A DNA stretch of 64,000 bases from Rosa chinensis (taxonomy: Eukaryota > Streptophyta > Magnoliopsida > Rosales > Rosaceae): assembly GCF_002994745.2 (NCBI RefSeq), contig NC_037093.1:66421510-66485509 (forward strand), read 5' to 3'. The notes beneath the pieces are model-generated. The model was given only the letters and a program-made list of their open reading frames with translations. It was not told the DNA's origin and ran no database searches. Shown piece by piece: positions 12,144-25,053 of this stretch (the stretch's first letter is position 1; every line of letters starts with the position of its first letter). The position numbers were made by a program, and so were the translations under genes.

Positions 12144-13129
12144 TCATCTCATGCCTTCTGGGCGTAATGGGAAGAGCTCCAGAGTTCTATCTCCCTCAAC
12201 GACGTCTTTGTTACAAGTTATAGTACTAGAATCGTCTCCCAAACAATCAAATGCCCAGCTCCTGCACTTTCTCTTGTATGGACTGTCTTCCTCTCTTTCC
12301 AGTACTTCCCCCTGAAATTTACATGTAACCCAGTTTGATAAGCGATCGATCAAGTAAAACTACAAAAGAACATGAGCTAATTACTGCGCTGTAGGGAGCA
12401 CTTACGGTGGTGGTAATTACAGGAGTTGGGGTTCTTGGAGAGTGGGTGAGACCAAGAGTGCTGCGTTTCTGCTTTTGTCTTTCGCGTGCTTTGTGATTTT
12501 GGAACCAGTAGAACACATTCTTGCCTTCAATCTTGCCGTACTTGCCAAGCTGAGCAGTGATTTGCTCTATCTGCTGAGCATTCGGAGTCCGCATTCCTCC
12601 TCTATACAGCATTTCCAATATCCCTATCTGCTCTTGTGTTGGATTCCAACGCGTCCCTCCCGGGTGCATCTCTACCTGCATCACATCAACTAGGAAGTTT
12701 AGTTTACCTTATTCTCTAGTTTACTTTAAAGATCGAATGTGGACTTTGACGACTACAAGATTGTAGTAAGGTTAAGCTATACTCAGAAATCATTTGGTGA
12801 AAAAATTTGACGAGTCTAAATTATTATAATAGATTTTTTGAGTGAATGTGGACGTATCATCTGGGAGATGTGTATACCTGGGAGGGGGAGGAATCTTTCT
12901 TCTCATGGTCATGAGGAGATGCTAGCTTGTTTCTAGGGCCACTTTCGGGTCTGATGAAGCTCTTGAGATCGAAAGGAGCGAGAGTAGTGGTTGCAGTAGT
13001 GTCGGAGAGTTTGGGAGCAAGAGGGCGTAAGCGCTTGCATCCAAGGCTGAGGGAGGGTTCAAGATTGGTGGTGGATGAGTCCCAGAGTCCACGTGCGAAC
13101 TGATGCACCTTCATGCTGCTCATTCCCAT
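12144..13129 (-). CDS. WOX4: WUSCHEL-related homeobox 4 transcription factor
   Basis: WOX4 is a nuclear homeodomain factor that in Arabidopsis promotes vascular cambium/procambium stem-cell division downstream of the TDIF-PXY signal. I see three exons with GT-AG introns: 12878-13129, 12406-12675 and 12144-12311. Each exon is in phase 0 (84, 90 and 55 codons plus TGA), giving 229 residues; Arabidopsis WOX4 is about 250. Exon 1 has the N-terminal [14 protein letters not shown] and FIRPESGPR blocks typical of WOX4. Exon 2 holds the homeodomain, from [19 protein letters not shown] through the recognition helix [15 protein letters not shown]. Exon 3 has [10 protein letters not shown] and ends with the WUS-box [11 protein letters not shown], a repression motif. 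The ATG at 13129 fits [11 protein letters not shown]; a second in-frame ATG lies two codons on. The frame is intact throughout. Confidence 0.95.
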
Positions 13130-13960
13130 GGTGGACTGAATGATAGGGATAACCAGGAGTTATATAGGCCGAAGAAAGAAGAAGGTGATGATAAGAGAAT
13201 TAAAGTGAGAGGAAAGAAAGTGGGAAATGAGGTGGTGCTAGGAACAACCAAGACCAAATGATGAGGTGCGGTTGACTTGGGATTTTCCACACAAAAAATA
13301 TGAATAAAGAGAAACAGATCTATCTATCTCACAATAATTAACTGATAGAGAAAGCAAAGCAACAAAGAGAAAGACTATCTATGAGAGTATGAGACTATGA
13401 GAATGAGCGTGTGGGTGAGTGAGTGAGTGAGAGTGTGTGTGAGTGTATGTGCGTTCGGGTTGGCCCCGTCAAATCGGGTCGTTTTTTTCTTGCTTTCATG
13501 ATAAGGTGTCCATGCTTTTCGGTGGCCTCTCTATCTCTCTCCAGCTTTTTTCTCACTAAAAAGCGAGAGGGGAGAGGAATGAGAGGGAATGAGAGGCAAA
13601 AGATTCCTCCCTCCAATCCCAAAATATTGAAAATGAATGGGAATTACATTACTTTGTCTTTGGTTTGGGCCTATTCTTTTCCAGATACGGATATATATGA
13701 ATGAATGCCGTCGTAGTCTTCTCTTTTATGTTATATATGCATGTGGGGGACTGGGGGTTGTATACAAACGCGCGTTGAAAATCAAGACCACCAAATCTAA
13801 CTGAATGCAGTGATCGAAAAAAAAATCTAACTGAATGCATGCCAAGCCAATTATATATATCATTTTCCACCCCTTTGGCGCTTTGTTTTGGGAACTGTAT
13901 GTCTGTAGTTCCCAATTTCCCAAATAGTATTTTTAGCTTTCTATATAAAACAGCCAACCC
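13130..13960 (-). promoter_or_regulatory. WOX4 5' UTR and proximal promoter region
   Basis: This is sequence upstream of the WOX4 start on the minus strand. It is rich in simple purine/pyrimidine tracts: GAGT/GTGT runs on the plus strand at 13405-13450 and GA-rich tracts at 13540-13600. Such tracts are common in plant 5' UTRs. A TATA-like TTTTATATAG on the minus strand (13937-13948) is one possible core promoter and would imply a leader of about 0.8 kb. Other TATATA runs lie at 13690-13740 and 13850. The start site cannot be settled from sequence alone. Confidence 0.4.
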
Positions 13961-16900
13961 TACTTTTTTTTTTTTTTTTCTATACGTCTGTCTGTTAATA
14001 TAGAATTCCTGTAAATACGTATTTTACTTATGAACTATAGTGGTTTGAAAGTTTTCCACTTGGGGAAAAATTAATGATGAGGTTGGAGTGGTGGAAATTA
14101 CTACAATCACGCACAGTGAATTTGTTTCGAGTAATTGAGAATAACACGTGTGGTGGATTTATTGTACGTGCAGATATATATATGAACACGCACTTGATTC
14201 ATTCAGGAACACCATATTACCCAGTCAACATGAATCATAACAAATTAAACACCTGCGTGCGCAAGAGATATGATCGAGTTAGTTCGATCATTTTATGTTG
14301 CAGGCTAAGAGGGCCCAAAAGCGGTGGTGCTGTACGTGCGTTAGTTTCTTGTATAAATTGGCTTGGTTCAGAAATTTTGCAGTACTACTTTAATTATGTA
14401 CATTTGAAACATGCACTATTCGTGGATGCAATTTTGCTCCAGAAAAGGCTAGTATGTGTAACTATGAACTATATATCTGACTGCAACAGCACAGTAGATA
14501 ATGAAATAGGGTTCTTATCTTTGACTCCTTTTCAAACGAAGAATAAAGAACAACCCTAGAAAACGCATTACATAGATGATCATTTGTAATCGAGTATAAT
14601 AAAACATCTTCAGGTTATATACAGATCATGAACTATAAAGCCGCCAGATTTTACATTAACAGTTTTACCTCTGTCAAGTACTGCTGCACTTAATTTACTA
14701 CAAACTAGTCTCATCAAGATCGAACCGTTCTACACTTGTTTTGAATTTGTGGCCATTCTTTTCTGGTTAAGGTGGACAAATTTCAATAGTGACCAGATGA
14801 TATTAACGTTTGATTGATGGAAATTTGCGGAACAGCTCATTTCTTAACATTGACGGAAAAAATCCCACCGAATCTCACTTTAGCCATTGTCCAAGTTCAA
14901 GTTTTGTTCCCTCTTGTACCAGCTAGATCGAGTTCTCCTACATGAGACTTTATATTTGATTTTTAATCACTCCACGAAGTCGTATTAGGTAAAAACTAAT
15001 TGTCACCTTTAATTGCTTATGAAAATAGCTTCTTCCTTTTTCTTATACTTTTTCAGGAAGAGGTGAATATTCTCTTCTGGAATTTACTTGCACGGTGGCG
15101 AGTTGTTAATTTGCATTTAGTCAGTTACATACTGAGCATGCGAATCGGTGAAAAATGAGATTAGTCGAATGTGATTCTCCAAAAGTGGAAGATCGTTTTT
15201 GAAAGGTGACCCTTTTCGATTTTATTGGACAGATGTCATTCCTACTTGACTCTGTGCGTGGGGTAATGATACCATTGTTGACAATGAGTAAGAAGATGAG
15301 CTTGACTCCATGTAGTAATCCCATGTTTGCCTAGCTAATACCTAGTTAATTAGCTACTTTTAGATCAATATTACAAAAACGTAGGTTGCTAATTCACAGC
15401 TATGCTAGCCTCGGTCACGTAAGCATATACAAGGTCCTTCAATCACGAAAACATAAAATTTCCCCACATAGCATAAATCTTGGTCACAATCATTCTGTAC
15501 CTAATATATGCACCTCACCTAATATATAGCTCTTCCATGATTCACACGACAGGAGATTTCTATTTCTAAGTTTTGCAATGTAAATAACATGCATGCAAGT
15601 AAGTTAACAACAACCACTCAATCTTTTCCAAATTTACCATTTGCTAGATTATTTGTGGTAAACCCTAAAACTACATCGAACCGATGAATTAATGATGCAT
15701 TTGTATTAAGCTTTGCTTATGATTAGTTTAGAGGATAACATGCATGCACATCTCTTTCAAATCTGTTTTACCAAATAATTTAATTATTTGTGGGCCTTAT
15801 GTTTGAAGAAGAAGAGAAATTATACAAATAGATAATATAATGTCTCCCAACAAACACATTAGTCTTATATTTAACGACAATTTCAAAAGTTTTTTTGAAT
15901 TTATATAGTGAAAAGAAGACTTGACATAAGTTATCATGTGCTCATCCATATTTGGCCAAAAATGTCTGTCACATCCAGCTTTTGAATTGCAGAGTGCATC
16001 TCAATTCATGAAATTGGATTGATGATAACTCACCTATCTAGTAATGTTTAGAATATGATGATATGTAATATTATTATGTATGTGGTAAAAAAATGTATAG
16101 CAATTAATACCATGAGCCCTAAATCAATTCAAACTTCTACCGGCCGACATGTGAGTTGAGATAAGTTATGGTATTGTGATATTTATCATACACTCATTTT
16201 ACATCTACTTGAACAAAAATTACAATTTATATGAATCAGAATTATAACATTGAGAAACAAAGTTACCATATTCATTTACACTATTTACATATAATTAAAA
16301 CAAAAATTACAACAGTGACAATGAATTTGTTCAAAAACTTGTAACAATGTTGTAGGTGGTATAATTACCATTAATAGAATTAAGATTACACAAAATATGA
16401 CTCAAGTTACCACTTTGACAACAAATTTGTTGTCACATGTGTAAATGTGTGTAAGATATATGGATATGTATTATAGAATTTTCCCATGTCAGTCACATAT
16501 AACGTTAAATTATACATCGAATCATTGTATAACATTCATGTAGTTTGGTTTGATACAAAGTATGGCCTGATGTAGCCTAAAAATGGACTTCAAATAATTA
16601 CATCGATCATTATAATTTGCAACTCAATCTATCTCTGTCAGTCACATTTTCATTTAACTTTTGTCAACATAGTGAAAGAGAGTAAAATCAACGAAGATAA
16701 TGGACGATAGATGACATCTGAAACAATGAAACTAGGGTCACCCATGTCCTAAGCCCTACAAAATATACAAGCAGGAATAAGATGACAGATCGAGAATCGA
16801 TGGATGTTATCAAAAACTGATAAATGGTAGTTGATTTGTGAGGGGGGGGGGGGGGGGGGGGGGGGGTGTTTAGGCATTGTGTCGGTCAAAGAAAAGGAGG

Positions 16901-18513
16901 GAAACTAATTATCCAGCAGTACTAGTAATGTGAAGTTGGGTGGCATATATGATATCAATGGAACCCACGCAGAGTGGAGCAAACGGTGGAAATCCATCAT
17001 TAGCTAGCTAATTAGACATTGCCATCATTCGCACGTGTCCATGGACCACTCTCACTCTTACACTTGCCGCTAAAACCAAACTGTAGCTTTAAAACTTTTT
17101 TCCTCCATTTTCGTTCTAAATTCGTTCTAAATTTATGAATTATTTCTGTGTGATTATAAGGGATGATATATGGCAGTGAGCGGAAAAACAGAATCGAGAC
17201 CATTTCCGGGAGCCAGCCACTCTCGTTCTCCGAACAATTGAATCAAGCACTTGAGTATGGTGGAACGACATATTTATACCACACTTGATACGTGATTGCC
17301 GAATATCGTATAGTCATTCACTATTTATATTTTATATTTATACTAACGCATTGTGAATTCCTTCTTAATAAGTGTTTTTTATTTGAATAGATTAATTGTC
17401 TGTCTCAATTTACACACCTCTTATATGTAGTTATAACTTGCATGTATAGTTGTTGCACAGTAGTGGAAAAGGTCATCTTTAGCAATCTTTTTTTTTTTTT
17501 TTTGCTAGTGAATTCAGATTTCTATATAGCTCTAGTCCTCTATCATGCATTTTGGTTGGAAGCCTTTTTAACTTGGAAATTGATAGGAAAGGGATTGTTG
17601 ATGCAAATGCCACTGACCATTCATTTCTGCTTTACCCTAATATGTCGATGTTATGCCAAAAAATAAAGTGAATGCGGGAGAAGGAAGTCATCATTGTTTG
17701 GATTGAAATATATTCCCAACTAGATTTAGATGGGGCATCTGAGCTCATGACTTTATGTTCCACAGTCTAATTCCCTCTTCTTTTTGATCCCTCTTTTCCT
17801 TTTGTTCACTAAAAAGAGAGAGGAAAGAATGAAGGAGATCGAACATGATCGCGTGGTGAGAAAATGGTCGTGTCATGTAAGGGAAAGTGGGTGCAAAGTG
17901 ATTTTGTTTTGGGGACTAAATGGATGACAGTAGTCCAAACACAATTAAGTGAATTGAATTGAATTGATGGCACTGAAAGATCTCACTATACAAACTTTTC
18001 TTACCTCTCCCTTTCCTTCATATATTCTTCTTGCTTCTTCCTTTTTCTTTTCCTTCCAATGCCTTTAACCTGTAAATGTTTTGCACAAACTCGAAGAGTT
18101 AATACTTTTACAGTCTCTTCTTAAAAAGTCTTAAACACCTCTTTCCTTATCATTTTTTTTTTCAATACTTCCATAATACGATACGATGATGACATCGTAT
18201 ATGCCCAAGAGCATACGTTGATGCATATCATGTTGCATATTACTTCATTTTTCAGCGTGATAAGAGTTTGTACGTGTTTGAGTTTGGCTCAAAATATGAC
18301 GTTTTAAAAGAACAACCAAAAGAGTGCTATACTATTACACTGTTACTTATTGATGATGTCATTCCATGTCGTGATTAAAGACTTTACTTCACTTATTATT
18401 GAATTTGAATCGAACAGTAGAAAATAACAAAGTTAAATGTGAAACCTCATCAATGTTTTAATAGATCTTAAACTGTTAAATAGAAATTCAATTGTGAATG
18501 TGATTCATCTATG
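13961..18513. other. Long intergenic region upstream of WOX4
   Basis: About 4.5 kb of AT-rich DNA. The 161-codon frame at 14074-14559 has no recognisable domain and is probably chance. Notable points are a 25-G homopolymer (16842-16866), a T16 run near 17489, and C/T-rich and GA-rich tracts at 17760-18070 that resemble a plant 5' UTR without a following gene. Distal WOX4 regulatory elements could lie here, but none can be shown. Confidence 0.4.
16842..16866. repeat. Poly-G tract (25 G)
   Basis: This is an uninterrupted run of 25 guanines. It could form a G-quadruplex on the plus strand. Homopolymers of this length are also prone to length errors in sequencing and assembly, so the exact length is unreliable. 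Confidence 0.9.
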
Positions 18514-20743
18514 CCTCTATGTAGGCCTCGTCAATGGCCTAGCCCAGCCCATTAGTAGTAGGCTTGGACAGGGTCGGGTCTTATTACATTTTTAAATAAT
18601 AACGGGCCGGACCAAGCCAAGTCGGGTTTTATTGTAAATCGCAAGATCCAACTCCATTCATATAAAGCGGGCCTTGCAGGCTTTTTAGGACCGGGCCTTG
18701 CGGGTTTTATTTAAAAATAAATATTTAAAGATACTAATTTTTTATAAACTTATATTTATATATCATACACTCCAAAGAGTAACCTCTATCAATTCAAAGA
18801 AAATGAGAAAACCGACCGTTGGATGAGATTATTACAATAAATTATGAGTGTGGTAAAAAATTTAGCCAATTTCACTATATTTTCGTGTCCGATCGAATTG
18901 GTCTCTTCTTGGTTGACCGATGGCGTGATGACCGCGAAACGTGCTTATTTTTTCACATCACGTTTGTAAATATTTAATCGATGGCTGTTCGTGGACATAA
19001 GATAAAAATTTCAATTTTAATTACAAAGACGTTGGGCTATACCAATTTCCCTCCTAAAGTTGTATGATTTATACATTGCATTTAAATTGTTGAGGTTCAT
19101 TCTAAAACAACCATGAAGTGGAAAATAAATTTGGAGAAACCAACCGTTTGATGGAGAGATTGTAATGTTTTATGGTGGTTGTAAAAAATCCAGCTAATTT
19201 GGTTCTCGTTTCAAATTCGATCAATTAGGTCAAACTTAGTTACTTTTATAAACTTATATTTATATACCATACACTCCAAAGGACAACTTCTATTACACTA
19301 TGCCAAAATCCTTATCAGACGACAGACAGAAACTGTTGTCTGATTTGGAGTGCCACCGTTGTAGAGCGAGCCGTTGTCTGTTGAAAATTCAGACAACGGT
19401 GGAACACAATTGTCTGATAAACAAACAGGCAACGGGTATGTGTTATAACTGTTGTGTGATGGCTTGACAGATGCCATGCGCAGCTGCACAACAGTTGAAG
19501 CGCTGCCTTCAGACAACAGTGCTTGGTTTCAAGCTGTTGTATGTTAAGCATATCAGACAACATACTTTTATTTTTTGTGTTGTCTGATTGATCCTCAAAC
19601 TTCAGTGCTTAGACTATATCTGTTGTATGATCAACATTTGGGACAACGGAGTTCAATTGCAATTGTTGTCTGATTTAGTTTTTGGACAACAGAGTTCAAT
19701 TGCTTCTGTTGTGTGAGTATAAATTAGAAGAGACTGATTTGTTAAAAACTGATGTGTGATATGAACGATTGCAGTGTGTTTGTCCCAATTTTGGCCATTC
19801 AGACAGCGGGCAGTTGTCATTATATCTCTATTCTGTTGTCTGATTATTTGAACATCCCATTCCTGAATTAAATTGTACATTCATTTGGTCCATTTAACAA
19901 ATGAACAGTAGTTCATCAAATATAAACATTGCCAACCATCAAATATAAACTTTGCAAACCACTAATCATTGAAGCCAACATTTCAAATAAGAAAAACATT
20001 CTAGTGCATGCCCATCTACTTGGGACATCAAAAATCTGATACATATATATGTATTGTTCCAAAACATGCCACATGGTGCATGATAATGTACCAGCAGAGA
20101 AGCACAAAAAAGATGCTTTCCATATCAAAATTGTACCAGCAACAAGTGCACTACTTCAAGGCTCATGCACATATGAGTTGACAACAAACTTCCCCTACTC
20201 ATTTCGCACTTGATCAATATCCGCTTGGGTTGGCTGCTGCCTCTCCTCTCCCACTGAAATTGATTTAATATATCAAAGGGTTTACTTAATCATTTTGATG
20301 AATGAGGCATGAACATAATAACAAAGTTATGAGAAATTGAGTCAAGTGACTATATTTTCTCTGCCAGATTTTTGTACCTGCCAGATTTTCATACCAAACT
20401 AACTAACTGCCAGATTTTTGTACCTAAACATGAGAAGCGAAGGCATGCCACTGAGAATCATATGAATGGTTAAATAAAATTACCATGCTTAGGACTCAAA
20501 AACTTACAGTTAACACAAAAGATCCCTATATAAATTAAAATCGCTGAACTAGATACGGAGTCAACATTAGTAGTTTTGAACATAAAATTCTGAACAAAGC
20601 ATGTTACGTGTATCCCATAAAAGCTAAGTCAACCAACAATATATTCTGACAAGGAAATTTACAGATCCGGTTCCTCTTTTACTAAGAAGAAACCCCATGC
20701 TATTAGTTATTTCAAAGTAGCAAATAGTAATGGCAGTACACAC

Positions 20744-21182
20744 CTGATTTTGCTCAAAAAAGTTTGTTAGGACATTATGCTCCCCAAGCAGAACTTCACC
20801 TGCTATTGGCTTTTGTAAACCCATTATTAGTTTCAGCAAAGTACTCTTGCCACATCCATTTGGGCCAATAATGGCCAGTTTCTCTCCTCTTTCAATTGTG
20901 AGATTTGCTCTGCTAAACAACACCTGGTAGACCACAGATATGGTTGCAATTAATACACACAATTTGCAGATGAATAGATGTTTTTAAGGTGAAAAAAAAA
21001 ATGGCTTGTAGCACTTTTACTTGTGAACAAAATATGTAAAGTTGTAAACCCACCTTACCTCCAAATGGAGCAAATCTCCCACTTCTTCCCCATTCAGGAA
21101 ACCTGATCCTGATCTGTTTCTTCTTGAACGGCCTTTCAACAAGATCCTCTTCCTGAAGTTTCTCCAACTTCTGTTCTTGCAA
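20744..21182 (-). pseudogene. ABCF5: Captured ABCF5-like gene fragment
   Basis: Two minus-strand exon pieces of an ABC-F protein (soluble ABC ATPase, GCN20/EF-3-like, translation-associated). The upstream piece (about 21054-21182) reads LEKLQEEDLVERPFKKKQ ... RIRFPEWGRSGR, the linker before the second ATPase domain. The downstream exon (20744-20923, 60 codons, acceptor CAG and donor GT intact) reads [15 protein letters not shown], then the Walker A motif GPNGCGKST, then [10 protein letters not shown] and FEQNQ. This pattern is that of plant ABCF5. The Q-loop-to-Walker B part, the signature and the first ATPase domain are absent, so no ATPase can be made. An interruption between the pieces replaces the expected VVTIKNL-type strand. 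Confidence 0.75.
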
Positions 21183-22805
21183 AGAAAAAACTAAAAAAAG
21201 TTAGATAAAGAATTAGAGGTGGCCAGTTAGATGATCTATGTAAATACCTGGTGAATAGATAATCAATCTTATTAATGCATACAGATGATCTATGTAATGC
21301 ATACAAACATTACAAGGTATACATTAGAAAATGAACTGCAATTTCAGCTCATGATAAAAGAATAATCCTTGACCCAACAAAACACACCTGAAGTTCAACA
21401 AAACAGTAACGATATCCTATAGCATTGACATCGATTTTCTTCAAGACCCACTTTTAGAATCCCTTGTAGATTTCAACCAAGATTGGTTATTATTAGAACT
21501 TGGATTCCTCCCTGCAACTCAAAAACCAAAATCAGCTTCAGAACAACAACAAAAAATCAAAACTTTATCTCAATCTAAAACCTCAAATTGAAATCAATGT
21601 TTACCCAGTTCTATAAACATTCTTTAAGTTGTTTATTTATCCTAGGAAACCAAATAGAGACGTAGAAGAAATTAATGATGAATTATAGGAATAAGGAAGA
21701 GACCTCGACAAACAGACCAACTCGAGCAGAGGATTTGGACGATGATCTTCTTCTGCTGCTGTTCCTAGTAACCTCCTTGTTGTTGTGGTTATTGTTGCTG
21801 CTGGGTCTTCTTCTCCACCTCTTCTTCTTCCAGATTTATAGATCAATGTACCAGAGAAACCCCCTCCCTTTTTCCTCCTCATTCAGTGTATCCTTCTGGA
21901 AATCCCTCTACGAAAACTATCTTCATCATCTCGATGGTTTCTCTTCCTAGAACGAGCTCCCCCCATGGTGAAAATTTGGTAATCAATGACTCAATATATA
22001 CCTAGAAACTGCAGTAGAACAATACTCTATCCATTCAATTACCAAACTTGAAAATACACAAGTAGAGAGTACAGAAAATAAGTAAGTATCCAGTACAATC
22101 AATTCACCCAAAACTCTATTATAATCATATTCATTATGATTAGCACTACAGATTGAAAATACGAATTGGTATTGACAGCCAGTGTCAATCCTTCATAATC
22201 CCAATTTCCTTTAAGCAACGTCATATATTCCTACCATTTATAAAATCAACCAGGAATAATGAAAATAAGAACCGCAAGCAAACATTAATTCTATGAATCA
22301 GTCGAGCATAAAAATCATTAAGCACCTATTTACTGAGTTACTAACTTGCTATTCTTTTTTTTTTTTAATCGATACTCGTTTGCTAGTGGTCACGAGAATC
22401 TGGCTCTGAACTTCATCCTCACAATCAGATCCACCTCTTACCTTGCATGGAGTGAAGAAACAACCAGAACATTGTAAGCGGTCAAACAAATATAGCATAT
22501 AAGCAAAATGGGCCTTTTAGTTTTCATGTTGACGAAGTACGTAGACACTGGATTGAAAGTAATATCAACTGTTATCCAGGGTGTGAAATCAGTGTTCATT
22601 TAAATAAATTTAATAAAAATTACAGAAACACACACACACACATGCACATCCAGTGTTCATTTAAATGAATTTAATATAAATTACAGAAAAACGCGCGCGC
22701 GCACATATGTGTGTGCTTGTGTAGAGCAACATAATGTTCATACAGAACTGCAAGACAAGGTATGGGAGGCACAATTGAATCAATGATATTTTGTATAAAA
22801 CAAAC

Positions 22806-24090
22806 CTGTTGCCCAAATTCAAGTTCTCCAACAGACTGAATTAATGAAGAAAACCAGAACACATCAGAATAAGAGTTCCCATTGTTGTCATTGTAATGTT
22901 CGTACAAAACAAAAAACAGAGTTAGAAACAGACTAAACCTTTAGAAATTAATGGCGGAGGAAATTAAATAATATATAGAAAAGTGAGTGTTTTACTGTCA
23001 AAGAAAGGTCGTGCATAGTACAGAAGCAAGACAAGGAATAAGTTCACAAAATTTTACTTGCTTATTAAGTTTGGAAAGAACTTTTCTGAGACCAATTATA
23101 GGCTTGTATGACCATATAGGCCAAGTGAAAGTTCTGTTTTTGGTAACCATATATATCTCTGCTCATGCAGGTATGATAACTACCCAAAACGTAATTACCT
23201 TCAACAGTTGTAGGACAAACTCAACAGCCTCTCTTGGGCTTTTCTTGTCAGCAGCTCTAACCATAGCTACAACATGTGGAATTGCCTGCAAGTTATAAAA
23301 ACAACTATTATATCTAGAAGGTCCTTGACAGCTTCACATGCATAATTTAACATTTCTTAGATATGATGATAGCGATGTATATCTCACAAGTTGAACTGTC
23401 AGATAGATGAGTAAGACACATTTTTGAAATGATTCTTCAGCGCACTTAATCCATATTTTTAGCCTTTTAGGGTTGTGGACTTGTGTTAGGTCCATATCAG
23501 TTGAGAACTGAGCATGGGTAATGAAATGCTATGGTATTTCTAATAACAGAAGAATGTCCAAGTATTTTACGGCAAACTGTTCAAACAGGTGATATACAAG
23601 TACAAATGGTATGTTCCTGCTTGCTCTTTGTTTCTCTGATATAGACTCTACTTCACTTGTATCATACTTCTTGAGTTTTTGATGAATATAAGTTGTATAA
23701 CATGAGACATTTCAATATTTCATATACACTGTGCAAATCATACAAACCAGCCAACCATGGCACATGACGAACAACTTATTACATATCCTACCTCGTTGCA
23801 TTACCTCAAGAAAGTATTTGGGAATATCATGGAAGTCATTTGGCCTGGCAACAGTAACAAGTAACAAAATTGTTAATTGTTATTTTCTGGAGTAAGATCA
23901 CCACAACAAAAATAATTTAATAAAAGAATACTGAAAAATGAAAAGCTATTTAGAATAAGCCAATAAGGACCACTACAAAAAAGGAACATGTATTAAAAAA
24001 CTATAACATGAGAGAAACTATTAACTTGAGTTCAGCAGATCTTTTATCCACCAGCAGCTTGCATAATTCAACCTTCAACCACACCACCTG
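22806..24090 (-). pseudogene. TAF2: Captured TAF2-like gene fragment
   Basis: Minus-strand exon pieces run in order. First comes about 24030-24090 (VVWLKVELCKLLVDKRSAEL), then 23815-23844 (PNDFHDIPKYFLE). Next is 23199-23285 (29 codons, [20 protein letters not shown] then VEFVLQLLK), then 22806-22895 (30 codons, [14 protein letters not shown] then [14 protein letters not shown]). The last two have good splice donors. From memory this series resembles the TFIID subunit TAF2 of plants, a large M1-peptidase-like scaffold protein; I could not run a search. The acceptor of the last exon appears mutated (CAT for CAG). Only a small part of the protein is represented. Confidence 0.55.
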
Positions 24091-24884
24091 CAGGTAGAAC
24101 TTATATAAATCTCAATATCTAGTAGTGCATTTACAATATTAAACAAAAATTCAGAGCTTGGACCCAATTATTATGAGGCGAAAACCATTAAACAAATCTA
24201 ATTTTGTTCAGAAACATATGAACAGCAAAGCTGAAACCAACAAATGCAACTAAATTTCAAATTTTCAAGTCAAAAGTCAAAACAGAAAGGCAAAAAGTGA
24301 CAGATGCAATTCGAACCCAGAAATCCAGAAGGACAAAACATATCACATATCCAATTTTAATCTCATATCAGTCATATGTATAGCGTATAGCAAAAGTAAC
24401 AGATGCAATTCGAACCCAGAAATCGAAGCAAGAAAGATGGCAGCAACTTACCAAGCTTGAAGTTTCCGAAATTGAGTCGAAAACTGAAATCGAAGCTGCT
24501 TCACCTAGTAGAGTTCGAGCCAAACCCAGACTTGAAAACTGAAAATTGAATACCCAGAAGAAGAAATTAAGAGGAAGCCATAAATCGAATGAAGAGTGAA
24601 GACCCAGAAGCATAAATTAAGAGAAACAAAAACCCAGACTCACCGCGCACCGTCAGTCCATCACGGCGTCACCGTCGAAGAAAGAAAAGGCGTTGTGCGG
24701 CCGTTCCGGAGAGAGACACACACACACACAGACACAGAGAGAGAGAGAGAGGAGAGCGGGGCTGCATGAGAGAGAGAGAGAGGCGAGCTTTAGTCAAAAA
24801 CTTTTAGGTCAGATCGAGTTTCAGGCTTTTTAGCCTAATCAGGAAATTAAAACATGGTAGAATAGGGCGAAGAGACCAAATCTA

Positions 24885-25053
24885 GAGAAGGAGAAGAGGG
24901 AGTTACCTTCGTGGTGATGTTGCTTAGAATCAAAACTTTGGGTTTCTTCCTTTTTGGTTTGCAGGTGAGGAGAGATGAGAGAGGAAATAGTTGGCTTCTA
25001 AGAGATAGACACGAACAAGAAGAGGGGCCTGAAGGCAGAGTTACTTTGTGCAA
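24885..25053 (-). pseudogene. Possible captured first exon, unidentified
   Basis: A minus-strand frame starts MHKVTLPSGPSSCSCLS and is rich in S, L and basic residues, like an organelle transit peptide. It reaches a consensus donor (ACGAAG then GTAAC) near 24905. It lies inside the CACTA element, upstream of the TAF2-like pieces on the same strand. I cannot identify the source gene, and it may be chance. Confidence 0.25.

Noticed and set aside
14074..14559. 161-codon open frame upstream of WOX4
   Set aside because: No domain, no splice or promoter support; composition is like surrounding AT-rich DNA.
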